A stretch of DNA of 64,000 nt from Pyramidobacter piscolens. Its GTDB lineage: Bacteria > Synergistota > Synergistia > Synergistales > Dethiosulfovibrionaceae. The notes below the pieces were generated by a model. It saw only the letters and a program-made list of their open reading frames with translations, made no database searches and was not told the DNA's origin. The stretch spans positions 30,365 to 94,364 of the forward strand of contig SFDM01000008.1 of assembly GCA_004558205.1 (NCBI GenBank), written 5' to 3'. Every line of letters begins with the position of its first letter. Within the stretch, counting starts at the first letter, position 1. Positions 39,435 to 48,328 of this stretch are shown piece after piece. Made by a program: the position numbers and the translations under genes.

Positions 39435-39935
39435 ATGGGAAAGAAGAGCTTTTTGATCCGCCCCTGGAAAAAAGGCGAGGAAAACTACGTGGCCGACGCC
39501 CACGAACGGATCTACGTAGAAGAGTACGGCTGGAACGAGAACTTTTACAAGTACGCGAAACAGATCGCCTGCGACTTTGGCGCCGCGCCGAGGAAGCCCC
39601 GCGAGGAGCTCTGGATCGCCGAGATGGACGGCGCGCCGGCGGGGTGCGTGATGCTCGTGGGGACCGACGATCCCAACGTGGCCCAGCTGCGGCTTTTCCT
39701 TGTCGAGAAGGCCGCGCGGAAACAGGGCATTGGCTCTGCGCTGGTGCAGGAGCTGCTCAAAAAGGCTCGGGAGTGGGGATACAAAAGGATAATCCTTTGG
39801 ACCGCCGAACCGCTCCACGACGCCCGCCGCTATTATGGAAAGCTCGGCTTCACGATGACCGAAAGAAACGAGAACCACGACTGGCGCGGCGACGGCGGGG
39901 CTGTGGCTGAGGAAAAATGGGAAATGGAGCTGTAA
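39435..39935 (+). CDS. GNAT-family N-acetyltransferase
   Basis: A 166-aa acetyltransferase. Acetyl-CoA-binding motif A is LFLVEKAARKQGIGSALVQE (Q/R-x2-G-x-G/A), followed by the helix AREWGYKRI and the ARRYYGKLGF motif B. It transfers an acetyl group to an unknown amine. MarR and GNAT domains are fused in one polypeptide in many bacteria; here they are two genes 12 bp apart. ATG 39435 follows AAGGAGG. A family A repeat begins 12 bp after the stop. Confidence 0.88.
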   Translation: MGKKSFLIRPWKKGEENYVADAHERIYVEEYGWNENFYKYAKQIACDFGAAPRKPREELWIAEMDGAPAGCVMLVGTDDPNVAQLRLFLVEKAARKQGIGSALVQELLKKAREWGYKRIILWTAEPLHDARRYYGKLGFTMTERNENHDWRGDGGAVAEEKWEMEL

Positions 39936-39947
39936 GCCTCCCCCATG

Positions 39948-40117
39948 TAATACTCTTTTGCAGTTAAACGGCTTAATTGGAGACCGGGCCGCCCCGAGGG
40001 GCATCCAGTCGCTAAAGACTACCTTGGCCTATTCGGCCTGCCTATACTCGCTTGGTGGATACCCCTCGGGCCGTCCCCTCAGCAGGTATTCATTATTTCA
40101 GTTGGCAATTAGTATAA
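39948..40117. repeat. Family A repeat, full-length copy A6
   Basis: A 170-bp element with ends TAATACTCTTTTGCAGTTAA and GTTGGCAATTAGTATA. Its core matches the reverse complement of A5 with only about five differences in 85 bp, including TCGCTAAAGACTA and GGCCTATTCGGCCTGCC. With A5 it encloses 2 kb holding three genes. Confidence 0.8.
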
Positions 40118-40148
40118 AGGCTTTTGAGAAAAGCATTCAATAAGAACG

Positions 40149-40188
40149 AGGAGGCCCCGGGGAATTTGAACAGCCCCGGGGCCTCCTC
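40149..40188 (-). terminator. Terminator of the six-gene minus-strand operon
   Basis: GAGGAGGCCCCGGGG pairs with CCCCGGGGCCTCCTC around a 10-nt loop. It lies just after the UPF0182 gene. Confidence 0.75.
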
Positions 40189-40204
40189 CTGTTTTTGCGT
40201 TTGT

Positions 40205-43090
40205 TTATTCGATTCCTTCCGGGAACATAGCGTTCAGGCTCTTTTCGAGCTCTTCCATGGCCTTGCCGTATTCGTTCCAGTCGGCGTTTTTCAAGGCCTT
40301 CTGGGAACGGTTCCAGGCCTCCCTCGCCTCTCTGGCGCGGACCTGGAGGGCGCTGTCGCCGGCCACGGCCGCCGGCTTCTGGTAGGGAGCCGTCCCGGGC
40401 TGAAGCGCCTGAGGGGCGTCGGCGTCGGGCTCGCGATAATTCAGCAGCTTTTCCAGCGCGCCGTCAAAGGTCTCGTCCCAGACCACGCGGCCGCCGCTGG
40501 AAAGGATGACGCGTTTCAGCTCGGGCAGGTCGCTCTGATTGGCCTTGAGGTACAGAGGGCGCACGTAGAGCAGCGAGTTGTTCACGGGGATCACCAGCAG
40601 GTGGCCCATGATCACGTCGCTGCCGCGCTGAGACCACAGCGACAGCTGGGCCGAGATCTCGGGCGTCTGGTTGATCAGCGCGCTGATCTGGTTGGGGCCG
40701 TAGATCAGGGTCTGCTTGGGGAACCGGTAGAGCACCAGTTTGCCGTAGTTGGCGCCGTCGGAACGGCCGGCCATCCAGGCGATCATGTTGTCGCGGCTCA
40801 CGGGCGTGTAGGGCGTCATCATCAGGAACTCGGGATGGTCCTCGCCGATCAGCTTCATCATCACGTAGTAGGAGCTCAGGGTGCCTTCGCTCTCGTCGCC
40901 CTTGATGGTGTTCCACACGTCTTCCTTGTTGTAAAACGTGTTGGGATCCATCATGTGATAGGTGCGGTAGATGTCGGCCTGCACGGAGAACAGGTCGCGG
41001 GGATAGCGCAGATGCTCCCTCAGCGAAGCGGATATCTCGCTCGCGGGGCTGAACAACGCGGGGAAAATCCTGCGCCAGCAGTTGATCAGCGGGTCCGACT
41101 CGTCCATCACGTAGAACTTCATGTGGCCGTCGTAGGCGTCCACCGTGCATTTTACGCTGTTGCGGATGTAGTTGATCCCGCCCGTCAGACGCCCGCGGCG
41201 GTAGCGCGATCCCACGGGCTCCGAGTAGGGATAGAGATCTGACGTGGTGTAGGCGTCCACAATCCAGACGATCCGGCCGTCGATCACGGCAATATAGGGA
41301 TCGGAGTCGTAGGCCAGGAAAGGCGCGGCGCGGTTCAGGCGGGCGCGGATGTTGCGCTCGTAAAGGATGCGGCTCTCCTTGGTAAACACGTCGGAGAAGA
41401 TGATCTTCGAATCCCCAAAGGCCAGGGCGTAGACCAGCCGGCGCCACAGGGAACCCATGGGCACGCCGCCGGTTCCCTCATAGGTGGAGCGGGCGTTGGC
41501 CTCGCCCATGGGATAGTCGAACTCCTTCACGGTGGTTTTGACGAAGGCATACCCCGTGGGAGCCTCGCCAAAATAGATCTGAGGACGCTTCAGCGGGATG
41601 TCCACGGTGCTGACGGGCGGCAGGTCTTTGATCCAGAGGTTGGGCTGGCCGTTCTGCCCCAGCTCGCGGGCGCCGTTCATGACGATGCCGTAGCCGTGGG
41701 TGAACTCCAGTCGCTGGTTCACCCAGGTGCGGTTCTGCATACCGCTCAGGTCAAGCTCGCGCGGCGCCAGCATGGTCTGGCGGATTTTGCCTTTGATCTT
41801 GTAGCGGTCGATATCCACGGCGGAAAAGTCGTAATAGCTGCGGATTTCCTGCAGCTGCTTGTAGCTGCGCAGCAGCGCCCGGTAGTCCCAGAGGCGCACG
41901 TTCTCAACCGTGTCCAAATCGGCGTCCACGTCGGCCTGAGTCAAGCCGGCGTCGGGCGTGACCTCGCTGCTTTCGATCTTGTCCATGCCGTAAGCCTTGA
42001 GCGTAGCCGCAATGTTGTTGCTGATATAGGGTTTTTCCTTCTCAAACTCGTTGGGCACCACGATGTACTTCTGAACCAGCGTGGGATAGACGCCGCGCAG
42101 GATCACGTTGCTGGCCACAAACACCACGGCCACGATTCCGATGAACTTCCAGCTTCTGTTGGAGTAGATCGCGAAGATCAGCAGCAACGCCACGGCGAAA
42201 GCCAGCAGGGCCAGCACCACCAGGGCCAAAAGGTTGGCGTGGATGTCCGTATAGCCGGGACCGAAGGTGACGCCGTTGGGGTTATAGAGCAGAAGATAGC
42301 GGTCCAGCACAAAGGACAGGCCCCAGCAGAAGACCAGCGCCGAGGCCAGCGCCAAAGCGTGGCTCCGGATCCGGTTGGGGACGGAAATACGCCCCGTCTC
42401 GTGGGAAGCGGCCATGAGCGTCATTCCATAGAGAGCGCCGCAGGCGAAGAGCGTGTTGACCAGGACGCCCGTCACCCAGCGCTGCAAAAAGTTCCAGAAG
42501 GGAAGGGAGAACATGTAAAAGCCGATATCATTGTCAAAAATGGCGTCTCGGGAACCAAATGAACCGCCATGAAGGAACTGGAGTACCATCTGCCACTGGT
42601 CCATAGAACCCGCTCCAGCGCTTAAAGCCATCAGCAACGCCACCGCCAACGGAATCCATTTGGCCAGAGGATGCCCCAAAATAACTCCCAAGCTCTCGCG
42701 AGAGCTTAAGGGCACCTCGCGAGCCAATTTCAGCGCCGCACGCAAGTTAGGATAGACAAGGGCGAAGGCCAGCGCCGAAAAAAGGACCAGCAGCACCCAC
42801 TGGGGCAGCAGCCTCGTCCAGAAGACCGAGGAGATCCCCTCTGCGTCGAACCAGTAATAATCGGTCAAAAAACCGGCGAGCAGAGGGAGCCCGACCACGA
42901 CCGCCATCAAAAGCGCCAGCAGGATCACCGTGCGCTTGCTGAGATTAAATCCGATCTTTGGCATGGGCATGGATGAAGGGTCATCGCCGTCAGGCTCCCT
43001 TTGCCCGCCGCCTCCGAAGGGAAATCCGCCGAAGGGGAAACCGCCAAAAGGTCCATTGCCGTTTGGGTTGTTCCAATCACGAAAAGTCAT
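40205..43090 (-). CDS. UPF0182-family large membrane protein
   Basis: A 961-aa protein. A short Gly/Pro/Phe-rich cytoplasmic N-terminus (FGGFPFGGFPFGGGG) is followed by about seven membrane helices up to residue 330. A large extracytoplasmic domain follows, with family motifs PQIYFGE, VNTEFDYP-like KEFDYPMGE, RRLVYAL, IVWIVDAYTTSDLYPYS and NYIRNSVK. UPF0182 proteins occur in actinobacteria, cyanobacteria and several anaerobes; their function is unknown. The frame is open upstream, but ATG 43090 has AAAGGAGG and gives the typical start. Last gene of the operon. Confidence 0.88.
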   Translation of the reverse strand: MTFRDWNNPNGNGPFGGFPFGGFPFGGGGQREPDGDDPSSMPMPKIGFNLSKRTVILLALLMAVVVGLPLLAGFLTDYYWFDAEGISSVFWTRLLPQWVLLVLFSALAFALVYPNLRAALKLAREVPLSSRESLGVILGHPLAKWIPLAVALLMALSAGAGSMDQWQMVLQFLHGGSFGSRDAIFDNDIGFYMFSLPFWNFLQRWVTGVLVNTLFACGALYGMTLMAASHETGRISVPNRIRSHALALASALVFCWGLSFVLDRYLLLYNPNGVTFGPGYTDIHANLLALVVLALLAFAVALLLIFAIYSNRSWKFIGIVAVVFVASNVILRGVYPTLVQKYIVVPNEFEKEKPYISNNIAATLKAYGMDKIESSEVTPDAGLTQADVDADLDTVENVRLWDYRALLRSYKQLQEIRSYYDFSAVDIDRYKIKGKIRQTMLAPRELDLSGMQNRTWVNQRLEFTHGYGIVMNGARELGQNGQPNLWIKDLPPVSTVDIPLKRPQIYFGEAPTGYAFVKTTVKEFDYPMGEANARSTYEGTGGVPMGSLWRRLVYALAFGDSKIIFSDVFTKESRILYERNIRARLNRAAPFLAYDSDPYIAVIDGRIVWIVDAYTTSDLYPYSEPVGSRYRRGRLTGGINYIRNSVKCTVDAYDGHMKFYVMDESDPLINCWRRIFPALFSPASEISASLREHLRYPRDLFSVQADIYRTYHMMDPNTFYNKEDVWNTIKGDESEGTLSSYYVMMKLIGEDHPEFLMMTPYTPVSRDNMIAWMAGRSDGANYGKLVLYRFPKQTLIYGPNQISALINQTPEISAQLSLWSQRGSDVIMGHLLVIPVNNSLLYVRPLYLKANQSDLPELKRVILSSGGRVVWDETFDGALEKLLNYREPDADAPQALQPGTAPYQKPAAVAGDSALQVRAREAREAWNRSQKALKNADWNEYGKAMEELEKSLNAMFPEGIE

Positions 43091-43127
43091 AAAGTGCCTC
43101 CTTTTAAAAAGAAAATCTTCGCGCGAG

Positions 43128-44330
43128 TTAGCGCAGATTATATCTGGGCCAGATAAAGAGAACCGCCCCAAGCCCGACCAGGGGCAGCAGAGCCATCAGG
43201 GAGACCACGGCGCTGATGCCAAAACGTTCGGCGGCCATGCCGGCCGGCGCCGCGACCACGCCCGCCAGGCCGTAGGACAGCCCCATGGTCAGCGAGCTGA
43301 CAGTGCTCCGGTCGTGAACCGCCAGGCTCTGCGCCAGGGCGTCGTTCAGCGCCGTCCCGGCGGAGAGGATGCCCGCCCCCAGAACCATGCAGGCCAGTGA
43401 AGGGATCAACGGCAAAAGCGCTCCGGCAATCAGCAGGGACATGCCGGCCGGCATGGTGATCAGGGCCGTCTTCGACGCGGACCAGCCGCCGTGCCGCTTG
43501 GCCACCCACAGGGGCGCCAGCGCCGCCATAAAAGTGGAACAGAAGATCATCGATCCTCCCAAAGCCAGGGACCCGCCTTTAGACGCCACAAGAAGGGGCA
43601 GCAGGAACAGCATGCCGCGCTTCACAAAATCGCGGGAAATCGTCAGGACCCAGACAGGCCAGATCTGCCTCAGAATCCCCCAGAAATGCCGGGGCAGTTC
43701 CGACAGGCCAAGCCCCGCCATGGCGCTTCTTTCATGAATCCGGGGCATGGCCGCGCCGCAGGCCAGAAAGACGGCAACGGGCAGAATCATGCCTACCAGG
43801 GGCAGCGCCGCGTGAGGCACCGTATCGTAGAGAAAAATTCCATACAATGGGCCTATTGCCGATCCAAGCGTTCCGCCCAGGGAGAAAACAGCCAGGCCAA
43901 AAGGGATCTTTTCCCCTTCGTTTCCCGCCAGGTAGCCCACCGCGCCCTGTGCCTGAGGGTGGAACGTGGCCGTGCCGATGCCCCAGAAAACGGCGCAGCA
44001 CAGGGCCATGGCGTAGTTGACCGACAGGGGCATCAGCGATCCGAAAAGCCCTGTGCCAAGAATGCCGTAACGGATGAATTTGCTGTGTCCCAGCCGGTCT
44101 GAAAGGTAGCCCGAAAGCGGCTGAACCAGGCAGTGCATCAGGCCGCCCAGCGTGGCGAGAAAACCGGCCTCGCCCATGGAGACGCCCAATTCCCTGATCA
44201 GCAAGGGGATGAAGGCCTCGATATAGTTGGCGTAAAGGTCATTGACAAAGTGGGCCGCGCCAAGGATGTTCCATTTGGCCTGCGGCGACAGGGCGGGCCC
44301 CCGCGCCGGCGACGCGTCGACATGATTCAT
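43128..44330 (-). CDS. Major facilitator superfamily transporter
   Basis: A 400-aa permease with 12 hydrophobic segments. The loop 2-3 MFS motif reads GYLSDRLGHSKFI, and NDLYANYIEAFIPLLIRELG near the N-terminus resembles the fosmidomycin-resistance (Fsr) group of MFS drug exporters. The substrate is unknown. ATG 44330 was preferred to an upstream start because GAGAGGAAA precedes it and only one base separates it from the stop of the upstream gene. Confidence 0.85.
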   Translation of the reverse strand: MNHVDASPARGPALSPQAKWNILGAAHFVNDLYANYIEAFIPLLIRELGVSMGEAGFLATLGGLMHCLVQPLSGYLSDRLGHSKFIRYGILGTGLFGSLMPLSVNYAMALCCAVFWGIGTATFHPQAQGAVGYLAGNEGEKIPFGLAVFSLGGTLGSAIGPLYGIFLYDTVPHAALPLVGMILPVAVFLACGAAMPRIHERSAMAGLGLSELPRHFWGILRQIWPVWVLTISRDFVKRGMLFLLPLLVASKGGSLALGGSMIFCSTFMAALAPLWVAKRHGGWSASKTALITMPAGMSLLIAGALLPLIPSLACMVLGAGILSAGTALNDALAQSLAVHDRSTVSSLTMGLSYGLAGVVAAPAGMAAERFGISAVVSLMALLPLVGLGAVLFIWPRYNLR

Positions 44331-44331
44331 G

Positions 44332-45096
44332 TTATGATCGTTTCCTCTCGTATTCCCACCGAATTCCGTCAAAGGGTTTCGGCAATATTCTGCTTCTGAC
44401 GTAACAGGAACCGTTTTTAAACTCGATCCTCGAGATGTGCAGCGGCAGATTGTAGCGGCTCAGGTTGATAACGGGCTGAAGCCCCTCGAGCGCCCGCGTC
44501 ACGTAAGACGGAGACACCTCGGCGTTATTGACCTTCAGCTGAATATCCTCGAGCCAGAGTTCCGTGCCATGGCGCGCCGCGAGAACGCAGGAGACTTCAA
44601 GCTTCACCTTCAGCCTGAAAAGTTTCAGGTCGGCCAGATAATAGGCGGAAGCCGTAATCCGGCCGTCGCGCATGCGAACCTTCACGCCGCTCCACTCGTC
44701 CTTGTCGCCGAAGGCGCGCTCCATCAGGAAATCGTTGACGTCGGACTCGGTCACGTGGGCTTCGGCGTGGCAGGCCAGCACCGACGATATTTCGGGATAG
44801 TCCAGGTCTTTCCAGCGTTCCGGCGGTGAAACCATGGCGTCGAAGCCGTCGACCTTCAGTTTCGAGATGCGCAGCCCCTGCACATTGGCGCCGCAGAGCT
44901 CGAAATAGGCCCAGGGGATCAGGCCGTTCTCCCTCGGAAGCGAACTGAGGGTCATCGCGGCTTTCTCCGGGCGGAACTCGCGCAGGATGATGTTAAAAAG
45001 GCTTTGCCCATAGTCCTCCGCAAAGGCGGGAATAGCGCCGAAAAGAAACAGAGCCGCCGTAATAAGGGCGTTGCGCAGTTTTTCTGATATCTTCAA
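44332..45096 (-). CDS. Secreted DUF2993/LmeA-like protein
   Basis: A 254-aa protein with a signal peptide ending at AIPAFAED. The body is predicted beta-rich, with alternating hydrophobic strands (VQGLRISKLKVDGFDAMV, SDVNDFLMER, VKVRMRDGRITASAYY, LKLFRLKVKLEVSCVL). That pattern resembles DUF2993/LmeA-type periplasmic lipid-binding proteins; the match is by pattern only. The start is TTG 45096, 8 nt after GGGAGGG. A lipid-handling role in the envelope is a guess. Confidence 0.6.
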   Translation of the reverse strand: MKISEKLRNALITAALFLFGAIPAFAEDYGQSLFNIILREFRPEKAAMTLSSLPRENGLIPWAYFELCGANVQGLRISKLKVDGFDAMVSPPERWKDLDYPEISSVLACHAEAHVTESDVNDFLMERAFGDKDEWSGVKVRMRDGRITASAYYLADLKLFRLKVKLEVSCVLAARHGTELWLEDIQLKVNNAEVSPSYVTRALEGLQPVINLSRYNLPLHISRIEFKNGSCYVRSRILPKPFDGIRWEYERKRS

Positions 45097-45127
45097 ATCA
45101 CGAACCCTCCCAGTCTCACCCGATTCG

Positions 45128-45847
45128 TCAGAATAAAAGCGTCAGTCCCGAAAGGATGATCAGGAGCAGCACGCAAACGCGGAAAATCTTTTCGGGGATC
45201 TTCGCCGCCGCCTTCACCCCCGCGAGCGTCCCCAGGACCGTGGCGGGGACGAGGACGCAGAGCAGCTTCAAGAACGCCATGTCCAAAATGCCCTCGCCGG
45301 CGAAGACGCCCATGGTCACCAGGTTCAGCGCGAGGAAATAGGCCGAGATGGAAGCTCTGAAGACGTTTTTGGGAACGCTCCCCGCCGTGAGAAAAATGGC
45401 CACCGGCGGCCCTGAAAGGGAAATGCAGCCGTTCAGAAAGCCGCTCACGATGCCCACGCAGAAGCGCAGCAGCCGGCTTTCAATGGGGCAGCGCCATCCC
45501 AGCCAGAGGATCACGCCCGAGAGGACCACAAAGAGCCCCACGAAAAACTTGAACGTCCCCAGGGGGATCAGAGCCGGCACGAAGGAGCCCGGAATCACTC
45601 CGACGCAGGCTCCCAGAAGCAGCGGCAGGATAATGCCCCTGTCGGCGTCGCGGTACAGTTTCAAGAAAATGGACAGATTCATAAAGACGGCCAACGCGAC
45701 CACCAGGGGCGTCACCTGCGCCGGCGAAAAAAGCCGAAGCAGCACGGGGACCGCCGCCAGGCCCATGCCGAACCCCGCGCTCCCTTGGATGGCGCTGCCG
45801 GCGAAGACGATCGCGGCCGCGGAAATCAGCGACGCCGCGGGACTCAT
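45128..45847 (-). CDS. TSUP-family (TauE/SafE) anion permease
   Basis: A 239-aa membrane protein with about seven to eight helices. Family marks are the two repeats GSAIQGSAGFGMGLAAVPVL and GFLNGCISLSGPPVAIFL. TSUP members move sulfite, sulfoacetate or similar anions out of the cell. Its start codon overlaps the transaldolase stop (ATGA), so the two are translated together. Confidence 0.88.
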   Translation of the reverse strand: MSPAASLISAAAIVFAGSAIQGSAGFGMGLAAVPVLLRLFSPAQVTPLVVALAVFMNLSIFLKLYRDADRGIILPLLLGACVGVIPGSFVPALIPLGTFKFFVGLFVVLSGVILWLGWRCPIESRLLRFCVGIVSGFLNGCISLSGPPVAIFLTAGSVPKNVFRASISAYFLALNLVTMGVFAGEGILDMAFLKLLCVLVPATVLGTLAGVKAAAKIPEKIFRVCVLLLIILSGLTLLF

Positions 45848-46935
45848 CGCTCGCCGCCCGCCAGGCGGCGGCGCTTTTCTGCGATACTGCCCATCAGATC
45901 CCTAAAAGCCTTCGCAAAGGACGCCAGACCGTCGGCAAGCAGTTTGTCCGTCACGGCGTGCAGTTCAATTCCGCAGGACGCTAGCTGCCGCAGATCCTCG
46001 GCGGCGGCGCCTTCCCTGATCGCCGCTCGCGCCGTGCCCTGGCGCATAAAAGCTTCCAGCGTCGCCGGCGGCAGCGTGTTGACCGTGTCCCTGCCGATCA
46101 GCGAATCCACGTAAAGCGTCGGGGAATAGGCCTTGTTCTTGGTTCCAGTGCTGGCCCACAGAGGGCGCTGCACCTTCGCGCCCTTCCCGGCCAGGCGCGC
46201 CCAGCGCGGCGACGAGAAGAGCTCTTCGAAAATCCCGTAGACCGCTTTCGCGTTATCGATAGCCACGCGCCCAGCCAGCTGGGGGGCCTTCTGGGCCAGC
46301 AACGGATCCAGAGCCGTATCGAGGCGGCTGACGAACACCGACGCCACAGAGGAGGGCGTCAAAGCCAGCCCCTTCTCCGCCCGGCGCTCCAGGCCCTTGA
46401 TGTATGCCTCGGCCACCGCCCTGTACTGGTCCTGCGAGAACAGCAGCGTCGCGTTCACACTGACGCCCTCGGCGATCACTTCCTCCATAGCCGCAGCGCC
46501 CGCGGGCGTCGCGGGGATCTTGATCATGGCGTTGGGGCAGTCCAGAGCCTTCCAGAGCCGGATCGCCTCGGACACCGTAGTGCCGCGGTCGTCGGCAATC
46601 AGGGGGTTCACCTCCAGGCTCACGAAGCCGTCGCCGCCCTCGGAAGCTTTCCACAAATCCAGGAAGAGGGCGCAGGCGCGCTTCACGTCCGCGAGCGTCA
46701 GCGCGTCATAGATCTCGGCGTCGCTTTTCCCCCCGGCCGCCAGTTCCTTTATCTCGGCGTCGTAGTCGTCGGAATCGGCAATGGCCTTCTGAAAGATCGA
46801 CGGGTTGGTAGTGACGCCCCTGACGCCTTCCGCGGCAAGCCTCGCCAACGTGCCGTCCTGAAGGGCACTCCGGCTGATCGAGTCATACCAGACGCTCTGC
46901 CCCAGTTCCAAGGTCCTTTTCAGTATCGGATTCAT
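45844..46935 (-). CDS. tal: Transaldolase
   Basis: A 363-aa enzyme of the long bacterial transaldolase subfamily. Marks are LGQSVWYDSISR, GVTTNPSIFQKAI, VSLEVNP, the Schiff-base lysine in MIKIPAT, SVNATLLFS, VASVFVSRLD and WASTGTKN. It exchanges dihydroxyacetone units between sugar phosphates in the non-oxidative pentose phosphate pathway. ATG 46935 overlaps the stop of the upstream gene by 4 bp and is preferred to TTG 46944. Confidence 0.93.
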   Translation of the reverse strand: MNPILKRTLELGQSVWYDSISRSALQDGTLARLAAEGVRGVTTNPSIFQKAIADSDDYDAEIKELAAGGKSDAEIYDALTLADVKRACALFLDLWKASEGGDGFVSLEVNPLIADDRGTTVSEAIRLWKALDCPNAMIKIPATPAGAAAMEEVIAEGVSVNATLLFSQDQYRAVAEAYIKGLERRAEKGLALTPSSVASVFVSRLDTALDPLLAQKAPQLAGRVAIDNAKAVYGIFEELFSSPRWARLAGKGAKVQRPLWASTGTKNKAYSPTLYVDSLIGRDTVNTLPPATLEAFMRQGTARAAIREGAAAEDLRQLASCGIELHAVTDKLLADGLASFAKAFRDLMGSIAEKRRRLAGGER

Positions 46936-47492
46936 GCTTTGCAATCTCCCTCTGTGATTTTCTTCCCGCGGGCCCTGTGAAGCATCATGCTCGCGAGCGT
47001 ATCGTCAAAATTGTCGAAGGGCCCTTTTTTCACGGCCACGGCTCCCATTCTCGGCCCGGCCAGGCCCCACATCTCGCCGGTGTCGGAATGCCAGCGAACC
47101 CACCACCAGCCTCCGCAGGGAAGCTTATAAGCCGCATAGCCGTCCTGCCACCGGATCAGATCTTCCGTGATCCTTTCGGGATCCACCTCTGAAACATCGC
47201 CGTTAACATTAGCAGCAGCGTTGTTTTCAATGCCAGTTATTTCATGCTTTTGACCGGCAACATCACCAGCAACGAGAATACCACCGGCAGGCGAGACGTC
47301 CGAAGCATCCCGAGGGGCCGCCAGAAGCGTTCCAAGCTGTGAAAGCGCCCGTGCGGCGTCAGAACGCGAAAGGCCGCCGTCAAAGGTGAGCGTCAGGCCT
47401 CCTCCCGCAAGACGGAGAACCATGACGCAGCCGTCCTCATAGGGAAGAGGCTTTCCCGAGGACAAACGATCAGTTACGTCAAAAACCGCCAT
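46932..47492 (-). CDS. Protein of unknown function heading the transaldolase operon
   Basis: A 186-aa soluble protein without signal peptide or membrane segment. The N-terminal half has alternating strands (VMVLRLAGGGLTLTFDG); a low-complexity Ala/Val/Asn linker spans about residues 75-105. The C-terminal half is Trp-rich (LPCGGWWWVRWHSDTGEMWG). I recognise no family. ATG 47492 has GGGGAGG upstream; the longer frame has no such site. Its stop overlaps the transaldolase start. Confidence 0.6.
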   Translation of the reverse strand: MAVFDVTDRLSSGKPLPYEDGCVMVLRLAGGGLTLTFDGGLSRSDAARALSQLGTLLAAPRDASDVSPAGGILVAGDVAGQKHEITGIENNAAANVNGDVSEVDPERITEDLIRWQDGYAAYKLPCGGWWWVRWHSDTGEMWGLAGPRMGAVAVKKGPFDNFDDTLASMMLHRARGKKITEGDCKA

Positions 47493-47675
47493 GACACACC
47501 TCCCCAGCGTCGGCAAAAATTTCAGGTCCGGCCCTATTATCGCTTGTAGACAGGAAATTTACAAGAATTATTATAGTGAAAGGAGCGGAAAGATCGGTTT
47601 TCCCGATTTTTTGAAAAACGCTTCGGAATATGATAGGATAAGGCCGAACGCAGTTCTATCTTTGGAGGAGTTTCC

Positions 47676-48317
47676 ATGACTATTCGCGCGGTTCTTTTTG
47701 ATTTTGACATGACGTTGATCGACAGCAGCGACGCGCTGCTGAACAATATAAACAAGATGGCTTCGCATTTCGGCCGGCCGGGCTGCTCTCGCGAGCGGCT
47801 GCTGCAGGTTATCGGCCTGAACTCGGACGATTTCTGGCGCGCCATCTTCGGCGACTTCGACGACGCCTGCGCTGCCTACTACAGGGACGAATGCCTGCCC
47901 CATGAGCACGAGCTCATGCGCGCTTTCGACGGCGCCTTTGACTGCGTCAGGGCCCTGCGCTCCCGATCCGTCAGGGTGGGTTGCGCTTCCAACAGGAACA
48001 ATCCCGGCCGGGTGCTCCGCATGACGGGCCTGGAACCGCTGATGGACTGCGTGGTTGGCGCTTTGGACGTGCCTCGCCCCAAACCGGCTCCCGACGTGAT
48101 TCTGAGCGGAATGCGGCATCTCGACGCTCTCCCCGGGGAGACGCTCTATATCGGCGACACGCCCATCGACGTGGCCGCCGCACGGAACGCCGGCGTCCGC
48201 TGCGTCGCCGTGCTCACCAGCAACCGCGAAGAGACCCTCAAAGAAGCCGGCGCCTGGCGCGTCTGCACCGGCCTGCGCGACCTGCCGGCGCTGCTAAGCG
48301 GAGAAAATCTGCTCTGA
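47676..48317 (+). CDS. HAD-family phosphatase, phosphoglycolate-phosphatase-like
   Basis: A 213-aa HAD hydrolase of subfamily IA. Motif I is DFDMTLID, motif II CASN, motif III Lys in RPKPAPD and motif IV GDTPIDVAAA. An alpha-helical cap lies at about residues 16-80. It dephosphorylates a small metabolite such as phosphoglycolate or a sugar phosphate; the exact one cannot be told. ATG 47676 follows GGAGG. It is a single gene between a divergent operon and a family C repeat. Confidence 0.87.
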   Translation: MTIRAVLFDFDMTLIDSSDALLNNINKMASHFGRPGCSRERLLQVIGLNSDDFWRAIFGDFDDACAAYYRDECLPHEHELMRAFDGAFDCVRALRSRSVRVGCASNRNNPGRVLRMTGLEPLMDCVVGALDVPRPKPAPDVILSGMRHLDALPGETLYIGDTPIDVAAARNAGVRCVAVLTSNREETLKEAGAWRVCTGLRDLPALLSGENLL

Positions 48318-48328
48318 TCCGGCGCCTC

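Noticed and set aside
47591..47613. ATCGG/CCGAT stem with T-run before the HAD gene as an attenuator
   Set aside because: The stem is only 5 bp and lies in an AT-rich leader; too weak to call.
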